Positions 31,286-42,062 are shown, counted from the first letter of the stretch. The stretch is 64,000 nt of DNA from Gilliamella sp. wkB7 (GCF_001693435.1 NZ_CM004509.1:1054001-1118000); one strand, 5' to 3'. Numbers and translations are program-made. The notes: a model not told the origin generated them from the letters alone.

Positions 31286-31738
31286 TTATTTTTGTTGTAG
31301 TTTAGCAATTTCGTTACTAAATTGCTCAATATCATGAAAACTAAAATAGACTGAAGCAAAACGGATATAGGCAACTTTATCTAGATCTTTTAGTTCTTCA
31401 ATAACATAATTACCAATAAGTTTAGCTGGTATTTCACGTTCACCGGTTGCTCTAATTTTTGATTTTATACGCGTAATTGCGTCTTCAATTGCATCAAGAC
31501 CAACTGGGCGCTTTTCTAATGCGCGTTTTATACCATTACGTAATTTATCTTCATTGAACGGCTCACGAACTTTATTACTTTTGATAACATTAGGCATAAT
31601 TAATTCAGCAACTTCAAATGTAGTAAAACGTTCATTGCATTCTACACATTGTCGACGACGACGAACTTGAAAACCCTCACCAACAAGACGTGAATCAATC
31701 ACCTTGGTATCATCAGCATTACAAAACGGACAGTGCAT
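31286..31738 (-). CDS. nrdR: Ribonucleotide reductase regulator NrdR
   Basis: NrdR represses ribonucleotide reductase genes in response to ATP/dATP. The 150 residues start with a zinc ribbon (cysteines at 3, 6, 31 and 34: CPFC and CVEC) and continue with an ATP-cone domain ([17 protein letters not shown] and following). The length is typical (149 in E. coli). It begins the nrdR-ribD operon. No nrd gene is in this window, so its targets lie elsewhere. Confidence 0.97.
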   Translation of the reverse strand: MHCPFCNADDTKVIDSRLVGEGFQVRRRRQCVECNERFTTFEVAELIMPNVIKSNKVREPFNEDKLRNGIKRALEKRPVGLDAIEDAITRIKSKIRATGEREIPAKLIGNYVIEELKDLDKVAYIRFASVYFSFHDIEQFSNEIAKLQQK

Positions 31739-32356
31739 AAAATTATCCTAATAATGTCACAATTAACACTACAATAGCTGAAAATATCAATTAAAACAAG
31801 GTTTCAATAATGAATGGTTGTTACATTAATAATTTTATGATTCTATTCATTTTAAACATAACTAAAATTAAGAAATAATCTTCATTAATTTATTAAAAAA
31901 TTTTATTATATTAATGAATATATACATTATTATTCGCATCATTACATTTATTGCCACTATGCTATAACATTGGTAAATGTATAAAAGTTGCAACTTTTTT
32001 AGTTATAGTTTTAAGGCTGTATAATAAGAGGAATTAGAAAGAATAAAGTAAAAAAATTAAATAATTATAACCTAGATCAACAATAATAATTGACAGTAAA
32101 CACATCAACAGAAACGAAAAATACGCAGACACATAAGATCATAATTTTTTTTAAAATAAAAAAACTCGTGGTAAGTCGAAATTGGCATTACCTAATCTAA
32201 ACTATTAAGGAAAAATTTTTAGCTTCAATATTAATATTAGAAAGGTATTAAGGACTCATCAATTATAATAAAACTAAACAATAATCCAATAGATTAGGTT
32301 AATAAAAAATAATAAAACAAAAATTCCGTCGCCAAATTAGCGACGGAAATAAAGAT
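31739..32356. other. 618-base gene-free stretch between nrdR and thrC
   Basis: Very AT-rich with no open frame of note. It holds a 9-bp inverted repeat (TTCATTAAT 31881-31889 with ATTAATGAA 31910-31918), a perfect 16-bp palindrome AAAAGTTGCAACTTTT (31983-31998), and an isolated TATAAT at 32020-32025 without a convincing -35 box. The thrC terminator lies at its right end. Nothing identifies a function. Confidence 0.5.
32315..32348 (-). terminator. Terminator of the thr operon
   Basis: TTCCGTCGC (32324-32332) pairs perfectly with GCGACGGAA (32340-32348) around a 7-base loop. The minus strand then reads TTTTTGTTTT. It lies 9 bases after the thrC stop and is a strong intrinsic terminator. Confidence 0.92.
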
Positions 32357-33646
32357 TTACCAATCTAATTTGATTAAAAAATCACGCAATTTAGCAAAAT
32401 CATCTGGCATATAATGGGAAAGTAATGTCATATCCGCGCGTTCTGCGAGTGCTTTCGGTAGAGGAATTGATTTACCAAGAATGTCTTCTACCACTTCTTT
32501 AAATTTAGCTGGATGTGCAGTACCTAAAAATAATCCGTATTCCCCTTCTTGTAACTGATCACGTAGTGCACGATAAGCAATTGCACCATGGGGTTCAGAA
32601 AGGTAACCTTTTTTGTCAAGTTCCCGCACCGTCTGTTTGGATACTTCATCAGAGACCGCAGCATGACCCAGTGATTTAAGCGCCCACCCTTCTCTTTTAT
32701 AAATCTCTTCAATTCGAGGCCAATTATTAGGTTGGCTAACATCCATAGCATTGGATAGCGTTGCTACCGTTGCATGAGGTTCCCACTTACCTGTTTCCAA
32801 ATAGCGTGGCACAGTATCATTGGCATTAGTTGCAGCAATGAAACGTTTAATTGGTAATCCCATTGTCTTAGCAAGTAGACCAGCTGTTAAGTCACCAAAA
32901 TTGCCACTTGGTACCGAAATCACTAATTGTTCACGTTGTGCTGGAGTTAACTGAGCGAAAGCTTCAAAATAGTAACAAATTTGTGCTAATAATCGACTGA
33001 TATTAATAGAATTAGCTGAATTTAAGCCAATGGCTGTTTTTAAATCTTCATCATCAAATGCCTTTTTAACTAACGCTTGGCAAGCATCAAAATCACTTTG
33101 TATCGCTATAGTATGAATATTATCGCCAAGCGTACAAAATAGCTTTTCTTGTAATGGGCTGATTTTTCCTTCAGGATATAAAATCACTACTCGAATATTC
33201 GGTAAATGATAAAATGCATGAGCAACCGCTGCTCCAGTATCGCCAGATGTCGCAGTTAGAATCGTAATTTGTTTATCAGCCGCAACTTGCACCAAAGCCT
33301 GAGCCATAAAGCGACCACCAAAATCTTTAAAGGCTAATGTTGGGCCATGGTATAACTCTAATGAACCTATATCTTTTTCTACTGATTTGACTGGAGCAGG
33401 AAACTGAAATGCATTTTTTACCAATCTATGCATATCGGTATCACCAATTTCATCACCAATAAAAGCAGATAAGATCTTGGCACTACGACTGACAAAATCT
33501 AATTTTAATAATGCATCAATTTCATTAAGCGAAAATTTTGGTAAATCTTGAGGAAAAAATAGACCTTGTCCTCTTCCTAATCCTTGTTGTACTGCTTGTG
33601 CAAAGCTAACTTGCTGTGAGTGATCTTTTAAGTTGTACAATTTCAT
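32357..33646 (-). CDS. thrC: Threonine synthase
   Basis: ThrC converts O-phosphohomoserine to threonine with pyridoxal phosphate. The 429 residues (E. coli 428) have the PLP lysine at 107 within GPTLAFKDFGG, then TATSGDTGAAVA and SVPSGNFGD cofactor segments. It ends the thrL-thrA-thrB-thrC operon, 109 bases after thrB, with a strong terminator downstream. That gap is larger than the thrA-thrB junction and contains no obvious separate promoter. Confidence 0.97.
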   Translation of the reverse strand: MKLYNLKDHSQQVSFAQAVQQGLGRGQGLFFPQDLPKFSLNEIDALLKLDFVSRSAKILSAFIGDEIGDTDMHRLVKNAFQFPAPVKSVEKDIGSLELYHGPTLAFKDFGGRFMAQALVQVAADKQITILTATSGDTGAAVAHAFYHLPNIRVVILYPEGKISPLQEKLFCTLGDNIHTIAIQSDFDACQALVKKAFDDEDLKTAIGLNSANSINISRLLAQICYYFEAFAQLTPAQREQLVISVPSGNFGDLTAGLLAKTMGLPIKRFIAATNANDTVPRYLETGKWEPHATVATLSNAMDVSQPNNWPRIEEIYKREGWALKSLGHAAVSDEVSKQTVRELDKKGYLSEPHGAIAYRALRDQLQEGEYGLFLGTAHPAKFKEVVEDILGKSIPLPKALAERADMTLLSHYMPDDFAKLRDFLIKLDW

Positions 33647-33755
33647 AATATTTTCCGATTATCTTTATGCTTATATTGTTTACTTTATCTGTTAGTCATT
33701 TGTTGACCTATCGATAAAGCTTTGGAAACTTTCAAGCTTTCTATCGTAGATAGGG

Positions 33756-34694
33756 TTATATAACTCTTGTGCCTTGTTTGTCTATCTTACAAATATGCGT
33801 AAAACCTTCCTCATTTTGTAAATAGCAATTTTTCAATAGCAACTCAATTTGCTGCGCAGTTTCAAGTTTGTCAGCAATGACAAACATTGTCGGTCCTGAA
33901 CCTGAAATACCCGATGCTAGAGCACCAAGTTGTTTTACCCGATTTTGCGTTTCATCAAAGTTAGGTAATAGTTGTTTACGATAAGGTTCTGCAATATTAT
34001 CGCGCAGCATTGTAGCGGCAAGTTTTGGTTGATTTGTATAACAAGCGTGAATAAAACCACCAACATACCGACCATGAGCGACGCAGTCCGCTTTCTGATA
34101 TTGTGCAGGCAAAATAGCTCGTGCTTGAGCTGTCGATACCTTTATACCTGGATAGGCCATCACCCAATACCAATTGTCAAAATGTGGAATGGATTCACTA
34201 ATAATTCCCATTTCATCAAGGATAAGTTGCATTCCTCCCAAATAACAGGGTGCAACATTATCGTAATGGACGCTTCCAGAAATCCGACCTTCAAGTTCTC
34301 CCATCATAGAAAGCATTTCAAACTCACTAAATGGCTTATCAAAAAATTCATTTAAAGCAACCAATGCACCTACTACTGAACATGCACTGGATCCTAATCC
34401 TGAACCAATAGGCATATTTTTTTCAAGTGTCATACTAACTGGAAGGGTTTTACCCATCGCTTCACAAAAACGCTGCCAGCATTGATATACAATATTGTAT
34501 TTAGGATCGCGTGGTAACTTCTGAACAAATATTCCTTTACAAGTAAGAGAGAATTCTGTTGCGGTTTCAACTGTGATCAGATCACCCAACATCACACCAC
34601 TAATCGGATTAATGGCAGCACCTAAAATATCAAAACCAACACTGATATTCGCCATTGATGCTGGCGCATATACTGTTAAAGATTTATGACTCAT
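33756..34694 (-). CDS. thrB: Homoserine kinase
   Basis: ThrB, a GHMP-family kinase, phosphorylates homoserine. The 312 residues (E. coli 310) show an N-terminal [14 protein letters not shown], the ATP loop [12 protein letters not shown] at 95-106, and the C-terminal [10 protein letters not shown] motif. The ATG directly follows the thrA stop, so translation is probably coupled. It belongs to the thr operon. Confidence 0.97.
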   Translation of the reverse strand: MSHKSLTVYAPASMANISVGFDILGAAINPISGVMLGDLITVETATEFSLTCKGIFVQKLPRDPKYNIVYQCWQRFCEAMGKTLPVSMTLEKNMPIGSGLGSSACSVVGALVALNEFFDKPFSEFEMLSMMGELEGRISGSVHYDNVAPCYLGGMQLILDEMGIISESIPHFDNWYWVMAYPGIKVSTAQARAILPAQYQKADCVAHGRYVGGFIHACYTNQPKLAATMLRDNIAEPYRKQLLPNFDETQNRVKQLGALASGISGSGPTMFVIADKLETAQQIELLLKNCYLQNEEGFTHICKIDKQGTRVI

Positions 34695-37151
34695 TTAACC
34701 TCCGATTTTACCTGATGTAGTGCGTAAAATATCAGCAAAAACACCCGCAGCAGTCACATCATTACCCGCTCCATAACCACGTAGTACTAATGGGATTGGT
34801 TGATAATAACGAGTATAAAATGCTAAAGCATTTTCGCCATTCTTAACTTTATAAAGAGGGTCTTCACTATCAACTGCTTCAATTTTAACACTACATTGAT
34901 TATTTTCGATACTACCAACATATCGTAATACTTTCCCGTTTTTGGCTGCTTGTTCAGATTTTGCTTTAAATTCAGCATCTAATTGCGGTAATTTAGTCAT
35001 AAACTCATCAATATTGCCTTGGGAATATTCAGCGGGTAAAACAGATTCAACATTAATTTGATCAAGTTCAAGCTGTAATCCAGCTTCTCGCGCTAAAATA
35101 AGTAATTTTCTAGCAACATCTGTTCCAGATAAATCATCTCGAGGATCTGGCTCAGTAAAACCTTTCTCTTTAGCTAGTTTAGTTGCTTCAGACAATGACA
35201 TTCCTTCATCAAGCTTACCGAAAATGAAAGAAAGCGAACCTGATAATATCCCTGAAAATTTAATAAGCTCATCACCCGCATTTAATAAATTTTGTAAGTT
35301 TTCAATTACCGGTAAGCCTGCACCTACATTGGTATCATATAGGAATTTGCGTTTACTTTTTGCAGCTTCTTGGCGTAAGCGTAAATAATAGGCCATAGAG
35401 CTGGTATTTGCTTTTTTATTTGGAGTAACCACATGGAAACCATTAGCTAAAAAGTCAGCATATTTGTCGGATATTTCGCTACTTGAAGTACAATCGACTA
35501 AAATTGGGTTTAGCAGTCGGTTATTTTTGGCAAATTCAATAATACTATCTAATGTGTATTTCATTTCGCTCTGTTTGATTTGTTCACGCCAATTATCAAG
35601 AATAATACCATCTCGATTAAGCACGCTATGTTTTGAATTAAATAAACCGCATACCCGTAAATCAATCTGTTTATTTTTAAGCCATTTTTGTTGGCGACCA
35701 ATTTGATCGACAAGTGCGCCACCTACACCACCAACACCAATTACAAAGACATCAAGCATTTTATCTGTTCCAAATAGCATTTGATGAGCAACTCGAACGC
35801 CCATTACCGCAACATCATTATCAACCACAACTGAAATTGAACGTTCAGATGATCCTTGTGCAATAGCGACAATGTTAATATTTGCTCTAGCTAATGCAGT
35901 AAAGAAATTAGCTGATAATCCACGTAATGTGCGCATACCATCGCCCACAACTGAGATAATAGCCAGTCTTTCAATAATTTCAATCGGTTCAAGTAATCCA
36001 TCTTTTAATTCTAAGAAGAATTCATCACTTAAAGCTTCTTCTGCACGATAAAGTTCAGATTGTGGTACACAAAAACTGATACTGTATTCAGATGATGATT
36101 GTGTAATAAGAACAACAGATATACCTGCGTAAGACATCGCCGAAAAAACCCGAGCCGACATACCAACCATGCCTTTTAGACCAGGACCAGAAACATTAAT
36201 CATCGCCATATTATTTAAATTAGTAATCCCTTTTACAGGAGTGGTTGAATCAACAACATTGGCGCCAATAAGTGTACCTGGTGCATCAGGGTTATTGGTA
36301 TTTTTTATTAAACATGGAATTTGGAACTGTGCAATAGGTAAAATAGTTCTAGGATGAAGAACTTTAGCGCCAAAATAAGAAAGTTCCATCGCTTCTTGAT
36401 ATGACATAGTTTTTAGTAATTTAGCATCAGGAACAGTGCGAGGATCACAAGTGTAAACACCATCAACATCGGTCCAAATTTCACAGCTATTGGCTCTTAA
36501 ACAAGCAGCAAGAACAGCAGCCGAATAATCAGAACCATTACGACCAAGTACAACCAACTCCCCTTTGTCATTACCCGCTGTAAACCCAGGCATTAAAATA
36601 ATATTTTGCTGTGGAATGCACATCTGTGCAATTCGATGACTTGATTCGGGAATATCAACCGTAGATTCTAAGTAGCCACCTTCCGCAATAAGCATTGCAA
36701 CAGGATCAATTACGGTAATGGTGTGACCTTTCGCCTTAAGCAGCTCTTGCATAATAGTAATTGACAGTTTTTCACCACGACAAATAATTGATGCATTAAT
36801 ACTATCTGGGCATTGACCTAATAAGCGAATTCCTTCCAGCAATTGCTTAATATGATTTAATTCATTTAACGCAAAACGTTTCATTTCTTCATAAGCAAAA
36901 TTAGGTTGTACTTTTGCAAGCCCCGCTAATAAATCAGCAAAAATTTTTTCCGCATCATAAATATTGTTTTTGATTTCTTGTCCGGCAACTGTTTTTTCAA
37001 CCATTGCAACTAAATGATTAGTGATTTTAGCAGGTGCTGATAAAACAGTCGCTGTTTGTTCTTGTTTAGCATTATTTTCAATTATCTCTGCTACTCGCAA
37101 AAAACGTTCTGCGTTAGCAACAGATGTTCCTCCAAATTTTAAAACTTTCAT
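34695..37151 (-). CDS. thrA: Bifunctional aspartokinase/homoserine dehydrogenase I
   Basis: ThrA phosphorylates aspartate and later reduces aspartate semialdehyde to homoserine, the first and third steps to threonine. The 818 residues (E. coli 820) are an N-terminal kinase ([13 protein letters not shown]; later [13 protein letters not shown]), two ACT regulatory segments near 320-460, and a dehydrogenase starting at [11 protein letters not shown], with [13 protein letters not shown] and GTDVARKL. Threonine inhibition through the ACT region is expected. Upstream lie a leader peptide and attenuator (37319-37450), so expression is controlled by charged tRNA-Thr and tRNA-Ile. Confidence 0.97.
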   Translation of the reverse strand: MKVLKFGGTSVANAERFLRVAEIIENNAKQEQTATVLSAPAKITNHLVAMVEKTVAGQEIKNNIYDAEKIFADLLAGLAKVQPNFAYEEMKRFALNELNHIKQLLEGIRLLGQCPDSINASIICRGEKLSITIMQELLKAKGHTITVIDPVAMLIAEGGYLESTVDIPESSHRIAQMCIPQQNIILMPGFTAGNDKGELVVLGRNGSDYSAAVLAACLRANSCEIWTDVDGVYTCDPRTVPDAKLLKTMSYQEAMELSYFGAKVLHPRTILPIAQFQIPCLIKNTNNPDAPGTLIGANVVDSTTPVKGITNLNNMAMINVSGPGLKGMVGMSARVFSAMSYAGISVVLITQSSSEYSISFCVPQSELYRAEEALSDEFFLELKDGLLEPIEIIERLAIISVVGDGMRTLRGLSANFFTALARANINIVAIAQGSSERSISVVVDNDVAVMGVRVAHQMLFGTDKMLDVFVIGVGGVGGALVDQIGRQQKWLKNKQIDLRVCGLFNSKHSVLNRDGIILDNWREQIKQSEMKYTLDSIIEFAKNNRLLNPILVDCTSSSEISDKYADFLANGFHVVTPNKKANTSSMAYYLRLRQEAAKSKRKFLYDTNVGAGLPVIENLQNLLNAGDELIKFSGILSGSLSFIFGKLDEGMSLSEATKLAKEKGFTEPDPRDDLSGTDVARKLLILAREAGLQLELDQINVESVLPAEYSQGNIDEFMTKLPQLDAEFKAKSEQAAKNGKVLRYVGSIENNQCSVKIEAVDSEDPLYKVKNGENALAFYTRYYQPIPLVLRGYGAGNDVTAAGVFADILRTTSGKIGG

Positions 37152-37318
37152 ATCACACCTTACTTATCTTTTTTATTTATGCCATTACGATTCAAAATAC
37201 AATTATTCGACTTTTTTACATCGATAGGTATTATGAAAACCCTTTAGTGTTATAACATTAGTTATAATTTTATTTTCAAACTATAGTTAAATTTTAATAA
37301 AAATATTTATTACACAAT

Positions 37319-37350
37319 AAAAAAACCCGCCTTTTAGGGGCGGGTTTTTT
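37319..37350 (-). terminator. thr operon attenuator
   Basis: On the minus strand AAAAAACCCGCC, a 7-base loop, and GGCGGGTTTTTTT form a GC-rich stem with a T-run, 168 bases before thrA. The stem's first arm can instead pair with GGGCGGGTT at 37370-37378, which overlaps the last codons and stop of the leader peptide. This is the competing antiterminator. The arrangement parallels the E. coli thr attenuator. Confidence 0.88.
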
Positions 37351-37367
37351 ATATTTTTTGGGAAAAA

Positions 37368-37439
37368 TCAACCCGCCCTAGATCGCGTAATAGTACCTAA
37401 GGTGCCAATAATGCCTGTCATACGGATTGAAATAATCAT
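37368..37439 (-). CDS. thrL: thr operon leader peptide (23 residues)
   Basis: A short frame from an ATG at 37439 reads MIISIRMTGIIGTLGTITRS and ends RAG then TGA. It has six isoleucine and four threonine codons in 23. AGGA lies 6 to 10 bases upstream of the ATG. It precedes the attenuator by 18 bases and thrA by about 216. Stalling at Ile or Thr codons would free the GGGCGGGTT segment at the stop codon to pair with the attenuator's first arm and let transcription reach thrA. E. coli ThrL has the same design and also ends in AG, but its sequence is otherwise different. Confidence 0.85.
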   Translation of the reverse strand: MIISIRMTGIIGTLGTITRSRAG

Positions 37440-37472
37440 TATTTTTCCTAAAACTTTTTCACTTAAACTCTA

Positions 37473-37506
37473 AACAAAACAGCCCGACATTTTCATGTCA
37501 GGCTGT
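37473..37506 (-). terminator. Terminator after the 109-residue unknown gene
   Basis: ACAGCC and GACAT (37479-37490) pair with ATGTC and GGCTGT (37495-37506) with one internal mismatch. The minus strand continues TTTTGTTTAG. It separates the upstream gene from the thr leader, 34 bases before the leader ATG, so the thr promoter must overlap or run through it; none is clear. Confidence 0.8.
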
Positions 37507-37510
37507 AATT

Positions 37511-37840
37511 CTAAAAAACTTTTTTGCTGTTTTCGTACTCATTAACAACTTTATTCAAAGCTTGATATATACTTTGCGCATCTTGTTTATTTAATGCTTC
37601 ATCAAGAATATTGAGGTACGACAACATTAATTTTTGATTGTCTTCGGCAAACTGCGGTGATACTTCCTGATCTTCATATAACATGACATAAGTACGGGCA
37701 AATCCAAAGATCAAAAAATAGACCGATGCATTTTTCGGATCTTCTTGAATTAATGCTCTCATTGCCTTGCGTAGTTTTACATAGCTATCCGTACCCGGCA
37801 AACTTGTCGCAAATGTTTTCGTTACTTCAGAAAATGTCAT
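37511..37840 (-). CDS. Small soluble protein of unknown function
   Basis: A 109-residue, mostly helical protein that I do not recognise. It begins MTFSEVTKTFATSLPGTDSY, has a hydrophobic helix SVYFLIFGFARTYVMLY in the middle, and ends in charged helices. No membrane anchor or signal peptide is convincing. The ATG at 37840 was preferred to the TTG five codons earlier; GGGG lies about 10 bases upstream. It is a single gene with its own terminator, placed just before the thr leader. Confidence 0.7.
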   Translation of the reverse strand: MTFSEVTKTFATSLPGTDSYVKLRKAMRALIQEDPKNASVYFLIFGFARTYVMLYEDQEVSPQFAEDNQKLMLSYLNILDEALNKQDAQSIYQALNKVVNEYENSKKVF

Positions 37841-37979
37841 TGCAATAAACCCCAATCAAAATCACAAGATGAAAGGATAGCAACCCGTCAGCAGAAGTGC
37901 AAGTGTATTTTGTTTATTAAACATAGTTTTTTACTTTTAATAAACAGCATATGCCAATTAATACTTAATAAGTTTATTA

Positions 37980-38732
37980 TTATAAATCCTTGCAAACAGA
38001 TAATCCGGCTGAAGCTTGTGCAACAGGCATTATCTCAATTGAGTTAACATTAAAGTGCGTTGGTGTATTAACTAACCAAGATACGGTATTTGCTATATCT
38101 TCGGGCGTGATATAATCTACGCCTTTATATACTTCCGCCGCTTGTTCATCATTTCCATGAAACCGTACATTTGAAAATTCTGTACCACCACACAAACCAG
38201 GCTCAATATTGGTAACTCTAATTTTTTTTCCTAAAAGATCTGTTCGTAAATTTGCACTAAACTGCTTAACAAATGCTTTCGATGCACCATAAACATTACC
38301 GCCTTTATAAGCATAACTACCAGCTACTGAACCAAGGTTAATAATATATCCAAAATTACGTTCGACCATTCCTGGCAAAATTTGGTGAGTTAAATGTACT
38401 AAGCCTATTATATTGGTTTCAATCATGGTTTCCCAATCATTATAGTCTGCTTGGTATGCTGGCTCTAATCCTAAAGCTAATCCGGCATTATTAATTAAAA
38501 TATCAATTGGTTGGAACTCTTTAGGAAGTTGTAACAAAATTGATTCCACCGCATCTTTTTTTGTTACATCTAAAGACAATGGTAAGAAATTTGAACCTAA
38601 TTCATCAGCTATTTTCTGTAGTTTATCGGTTCGCCTAGCGACACCAATAACTTTATAGCCATCGGCTATTAGCTTGCAGCAAATAGCTTGTCCAAATCCA
38701 GAGGAAGCGCCAGTAACTAAAGCAATATTCAT
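37980..38732 (-). CDS. ydfG: NADP-dependent short-chain dehydrogenase YdfG
   Basis: YdfG reduces malonic semialdehyde and oxidises 3-hydroxy acids such as serine. The 250 residues have the cofactor loop TGASSGFG at 7-14, NNAG, and the catalytic YGASK. Long stretches match E. coli YdfG nearly word for word (INNAGLALGLEPA, DWETMI, LPGMVERN, EPGLCGGTEFSNVRF). It is a single gene between the 109-residue unknown and uspA. Confidence 0.94.
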   Translation of the reverse strand: MNIALVTGASSGFGQAICCKLIADGYKVIGVARRTDKLQKIADELGSNFLPLSLDVTKKDAVESILLQLPKEFQPIDILINNAGLALGLEPAYQADYNDWETMIETNIIGLVHLTHQILPGMVERNFGYIINLGSVAGSYAYKGGNVYGASKAFVKQFSANLRTDLLGKKIRVTNIEPGLCGGTEFSNVRFHGNDEQAAEVYKGVDYITPEDIANTVSWLVNTPTHFNVNSIEIMPVAQASAGLSVCKDL

Positions 38733-38857
38733 AGTAAAACTCCTTATAGGCTTAAAGATAATATAGATACGAGTATATTCTCATAATCAATATGATAATT
38801 ATGCAAAAAGTGGTAAATACATAATTTTACTTAAACGTATAGTTAACCTGAAACTTC

Positions 38858-38887
38858 TTGACAATAATGCAAAACAACTCTTATAAA
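38858..38887 (+). promoter_or_regulatory. Promoter-like sequence pointing into uspA (antisense)
   Basis: TTGACA (38858-38863), 18 bases, TATAAA (38882-38887) is close to a sigma-70 consensus on the plus strand. Transcription would run through the uspA terminator and then antisense to uspA. No plus-strand gene follows. It may be chance in AT-rich DNA. Confidence 0.3.
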
Positions 38888-38908
38888 AAACCCGCTAAAA
38901 AAGCGGGC
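38885..38908 (-). terminator. Terminator after uspA
   Basis: CCCGCT (38891-38896) pairs with AGCGGG (38902-38907) around five bases. The minus strand continues with TTTTTTATAAG. It lies 14 bases after the uspA stop. Confidence 0.88.
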
Positions 38909-38921
38909 TAATATTTAAATT

Positions 38922-39374
38922 TCATTTAGCAAGTTCTTCTGATGGTTCTTCGTCTTTCAATGGAACAATCAATGTATCAATATGAGTATTATTGATTAAT
39001 TGACGTGCAGAAGACATTAACTTACTCCAAAAATCCTGATGATGACCACACACAACAAGATCAGCGCCATATTCGTGAATCGCTTCAATCAATACTTGAC
39101 CAAACTCACCATTTCCTGAAAGTGTGTGCGCAATAGGATATCCAGCATCATCAGCCAGTTTATTTAAAGCAATGTGCGCATCTTCTGTGATTTTGTCTTT
39201 CATATCATTCATATTAATATCAACTAATCCTGTATATAGATCAGAATAGTTAATACCAACATGAATCAAAGAGATTTGAGCATTATATGGCCTTGCCATA
39301 GAGACCGCTTTTTCGACAAGAACTTCACTTTCAGGTGATAAATCCACTGCGACTAATATATGTTTATAAGCCAT
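38922..39374 (-). CDS. uspA: Universal stress protein A
   Basis: UspA is a small cytoplasmic stress protein of the UspA/UspC branch. The 150 residues start [16 protein letters not shown] as in E. coli UspA and share [22 protein letters not shown] and DTLIVPL. The UspA branch lacks the ATP-binding G2xG9xGS motif, and I see none here. It is about six residues longer at the acidic C-terminus than E. coli UspA (144). It follows pitA by 65 bases on the same strand and ends in a terminator. Confidence 0.95.
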   Translation of the reverse strand: MAYKHILVAVDLSPESEVLVEKAVSMARPYNAQISLIHVGINYSDLYTGLVDINMNDMKDKITEDAHIALNKLADDAGYPIAHTLSGNGEFGQVLIEAIHEYGADLVVCGHHQDFWSKLMSSARQLINNTHIDTLIVPLKDEEPSEELAK

Positions 39375-39439
39375 GATATTTTACTCCTTCCTATTTTGAC
39401 GCTCAGGTTAAATTTTGAATTTATACTCTCTTTTTACTA

Positions 39440-40954
39440 CTAAATTAATTTTTGAGCAAGCCAAAAAAGTGACCCAGATAACAAAATTGAAATCGGCAAT
39501 GTCAAAATCCATGTTAATGCAATATTTTTAATCGTTTTGCTTTGTACACCACCACCATCAACGATCATTGTTCCAGCCACTGATGATGAAAGGACTTGAG
39601 TAGTTGATACTGGCATACCCGTATAGCTAGCAATACCAATTGAAAGTGCTGTGGTAATTTGCGCCGAAACACCTTGAGCATAAGTCATCCCTTTTTTACC
39701 AATTTTTTCACCAATGGTAACAGCAACCCGACGCCATCCAATCATAGTACCAATAGCAAGCGCTGAAGCCACTGAGATGATGATCCAAATAGGTGCATAT
39801 TCAATTGTTTTAAGTAAGTCATTATTGACCGATTTTAAATATTGTTTATCTTCTGATGAAATATTTGGTTGTTTAGCAACATGTGAAACAGTATCGGACA
39901 AGCAAAGTAGTATACGTCTAGCTTGTGAACGTTGCTCAACAGTAAGAGATTCATAATCATTCATTTTATTAAATAGATTATTAGCAATATTTAATGTAAT
40001 AAAAGAACGCGAATAATCACAATGATATTGATTTAAATCGCTGATAGGCACGTTAGAGTCAACTGTAGATTGAGAGCCAATTACAGTTGTTAAATCTTGA
40101 TTATGAGTAACAAAATAGTCTTCAATATTGTGGATAGCATTGCGAGTATTGGTAATATCATAAGTTGAAGCACTCATATTAACAATAAAACCTGCGGGAG
40201 CAATGCCCATTAGCACTAACATTAATAAACCAATTCCTTTTTGCCCATCGTTAGCGCCATGTGAAAAGCTTACACCGGCTGCTGATATAATAAGCATTAT
40301 GCGAATCCAAAATGGAGGCTTTTTCTTACCATAGAGTTTTTCACGCTGCTCTGGTGTCATGAAAATACGTTCTCTTTTTTTACTACTTTTTTTGCTTTGA
40401 CTTTTACGTGTCCAATATTTACGTAGTAAAAAAATCATTAAACCAGCAACAACAAGACCAATTACTGGTGAAATAATTAATGATAAAAAGATTTGAATCA
40501 TCTTTGGAATATTAAGCGCATCAATAATTGATGTATCCATAATAAAGGCATTAGCAAGTGCCACACCAATAATGGAACCAATTAAGGTATGAGAACTTGA
40601 TGCAGGGATGCCAACATACCAAGTTCCTAAATTCCAAATAATTGCTGCGAATAAAATAGAAAATACCATTGCAAGCCCATGTGTAGAACTTACATTGAGT
40701 AATAAATCGGTTGGTAATAAGTGCACAATCGCATAAGCAACACTAAGGCCACCAAGCAACACACCGAAGAAATTAAACACTCCTGCCATAAAAACGGCAA
40801 GTTGCTCTTTCAATGCTCTGGTATAAATAACCGTTGCGACAGCATTGGCTGTATCATGAAATCCATTTATAGCCTCGTAAAAAAGCACAAATAACAATGC
40901 AAAGACTAATAATACAATAGTTGAAAATTCTAAATCAGAAAATAGATGAAACAT
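39440..40954 (-). CDS. pitA: Low-affinity inorganic phosphate transporter
   Basis: A PHO4/Pit-family permease that imports metal-phosphate with protons. The 504 residues (E. coli PitA 499) have two homologous membrane halves carrying the Pit signatures, [15 protein letters not shown] near the start and [17 protein letters not shown] near 225-241. Between and around them are about ten membrane segments, a basic cytoplasmic loop ([13 protein letters not shown]), and a longer hydrophilic loop before the last four helices. It is next to uspA, as pitA is in E. coli, where the two are divergent; here they run in the same direction. Confidence 0.94.
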   Translation of the reverse strand: MFHLFSDLEFSTIVLLVFALLFVLFYEAINGFHDTANAVATVIYTRALKEQLAVFMAGVFNFFGVLLGGLSVAYAIVHLLPTDLLLNVSSTHGLAMVFSILFAAIIWNLGTWYVGIPASSSHTLIGSIIGVALANAFIMDTSIIDALNIPKMIQIFLSLIISPVIGLVVAGLMIFLLRKYWTRKSQSKKSSKKRERIFMTPEQREKLYGKKKPPFWIRIMLIISAAGVSFSHGANDGQKGIGLLMLVLMGIAPAGFIVNMSASTYDITNTRNAIHNIEDYFVTHNQDLTTVIGSQSTVDSNVPISDLNQYHCDYSRSFITLNIANNLFNKMNDYESLTVEQRSQARRILLCLSDTVSHVAKQPNISSEDKQYLKSVNNDLLKTIEYAPIWIIISVASALAIGTMIGWRRVAVTIGEKIGKKGMTYAQGVSAQITTALSIGIASYTGMPVSTTQVLSSSVAGTMIVDGGGVQSKTIKNIALTWILTLPISILLSGSLFWLAQKLI

Positions 40955-41023
40955 AATAGATCTTTCTGTTGTTAATTAACGACTCTATTATCCTTTAGAA
41001 TAGGATAATGAGCAAAACAAATT

Positions 41024-41995
41024 TTACATTTTTCGTTTAGCATAGCGGGCAGCTAAAAAAGCACAGATCATTAATTGAATCTGATGAAAGATCATTAAAG
41101 GTAAAATCATAATCCCCATAATCGACATTGGAAAAATAACACTGGCCATGGGAATACCACTAGCTAAACTTTTTTTTGAACCACAAAATACGATTGTAAT
41201 TTCATCTTCTTTGCTAAAACCAAATAGTCTTGCACTATAGGTCGTAATCAATAAAACAATAACTAATAATACAATTGAGAAAAATATTATGTTTAATAAC
41301 GATAAAAGGCCAACTTGTGCCCAAATGCCATTAATAACTGCATCACTAAAAGCAACATAAACCACTAATAAAATTGATAAACGATCAGTTTTAGAAATGA
41401 TATTTTTGTATTTTTCTATCCATTTTATTATAAAGCGACGCGATAAATGACCAATAATAAAAGGTAACATCAATTTTAACATTATTGAGGTAATTGCATC
41501 GACTATATCCATTGAAGCAACAGCTTGAGTATTCATTAGTAACCCAACTAAAATAGGAGTAATAAAAACACCCAATAATGTTGATGCTGAGGCACTACAA
41601 ATTGCAGCAGCTACATTACCTCTTGCTATCGAAGTAAATGCTATTGCTGATTGTACTGTTGCAGGTAAAACACAAAGGTACACAAAGCCTAAATAAAATT
41701 CTTGCGATAAAAAAGTTGGCACTAAAAATTGCATCATAACGCCTAAGATAGGAAAAACCACAAAAGTCGTTGCAAATATTAACAAATGTAATCGCCAATT
41801 TTTTATGCCAATGATAATGGATTGAAAAGAAAGTTTAGCGCCATGCATAAAAAATAACAATCCAATGGCAAAAGTTGTAAGGTGCTCAAAGAATATTTTA
41901 GTTTGTCCCTTACAAGGCAAAATACTTGCAGTAATAACAACACAAATTAAAGTCAATAAGAATGGATCAATCTTCAAACGTTGGAGTATATTCAT
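41024..41995 (-). CDS. Bile acid:sodium symporter-like transporter (YfeH type)
   Basis: A 323-residue membrane protein with about nine to ten hydrophobic segments, of the SBF-like (YfeH) group within the bile acid/Na+ symporter superfamily. Visible signatures are GLLFFMHGAKLSF in the second helix region, VYLCVLPATVQSAIAFTSIARGN, and FCGSKKSLASGIPMA. The substrate is unknown. An in-frame TTG lies three codons earlier; I prefer the ATG at 41995, but neither has a strong ribosome site. It is 58 bases downstream of the rpoD stop, beyond a terminator. Confidence 0.85.
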   Translation of the reverse strand: MNILQRLKIDPFLLTLICVVITASILPCKGQTKIFFEHLTTFAIGLLFFMHGAKLSFQSIIIGIKNWRLHLLIFATTFVVFPILGVMMQFLVPTFLSQEFYLGFVYLCVLPATVQSAIAFTSIARGNVAAAICSASASTLLGVFITPILVGLLMNTQAVASMDIVDAITSIMLKLMLPFIIGHLSRRFIIKWIEKYKNIISKTDRLSILLVVYVAFSDAVINGIWAQVGLLSLLNIIFFSIVLLVIVLLITTYSARLFGFSKEDEITIVFCGSKKSLASGIPMASVIFPMSIMGIMILPLMIFHQIQLMICAFLAARYAKRKM

Positions 41996-42012
41996 AGTTA
42001 CCAATCTTTTTT

Positions 42013-42041
42013 GCTAAAAAAATCGCCACAATAGTGGCGAT
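42013..42041 (-). terminator. Terminator after rpoD
   Basis: ATCGCCAC (42022-42029) pairs with GTGGCGAT (42034-42041) around AATA, and the minus strand then has a TTTTTTT run. It lies 21 bases after the rpoD stop. Confidence 0.92.
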
Positions 42042-42062
42042 ATAGTTTACGTGTAAAAATAC

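Noticed and set aside
31277..31760. FMN riboswitch controlling ribD
   Set aside because: ribD follows nrdR by 9 bases, and no conserved FMN-aptamer motifs are seen upstream of nrdR.
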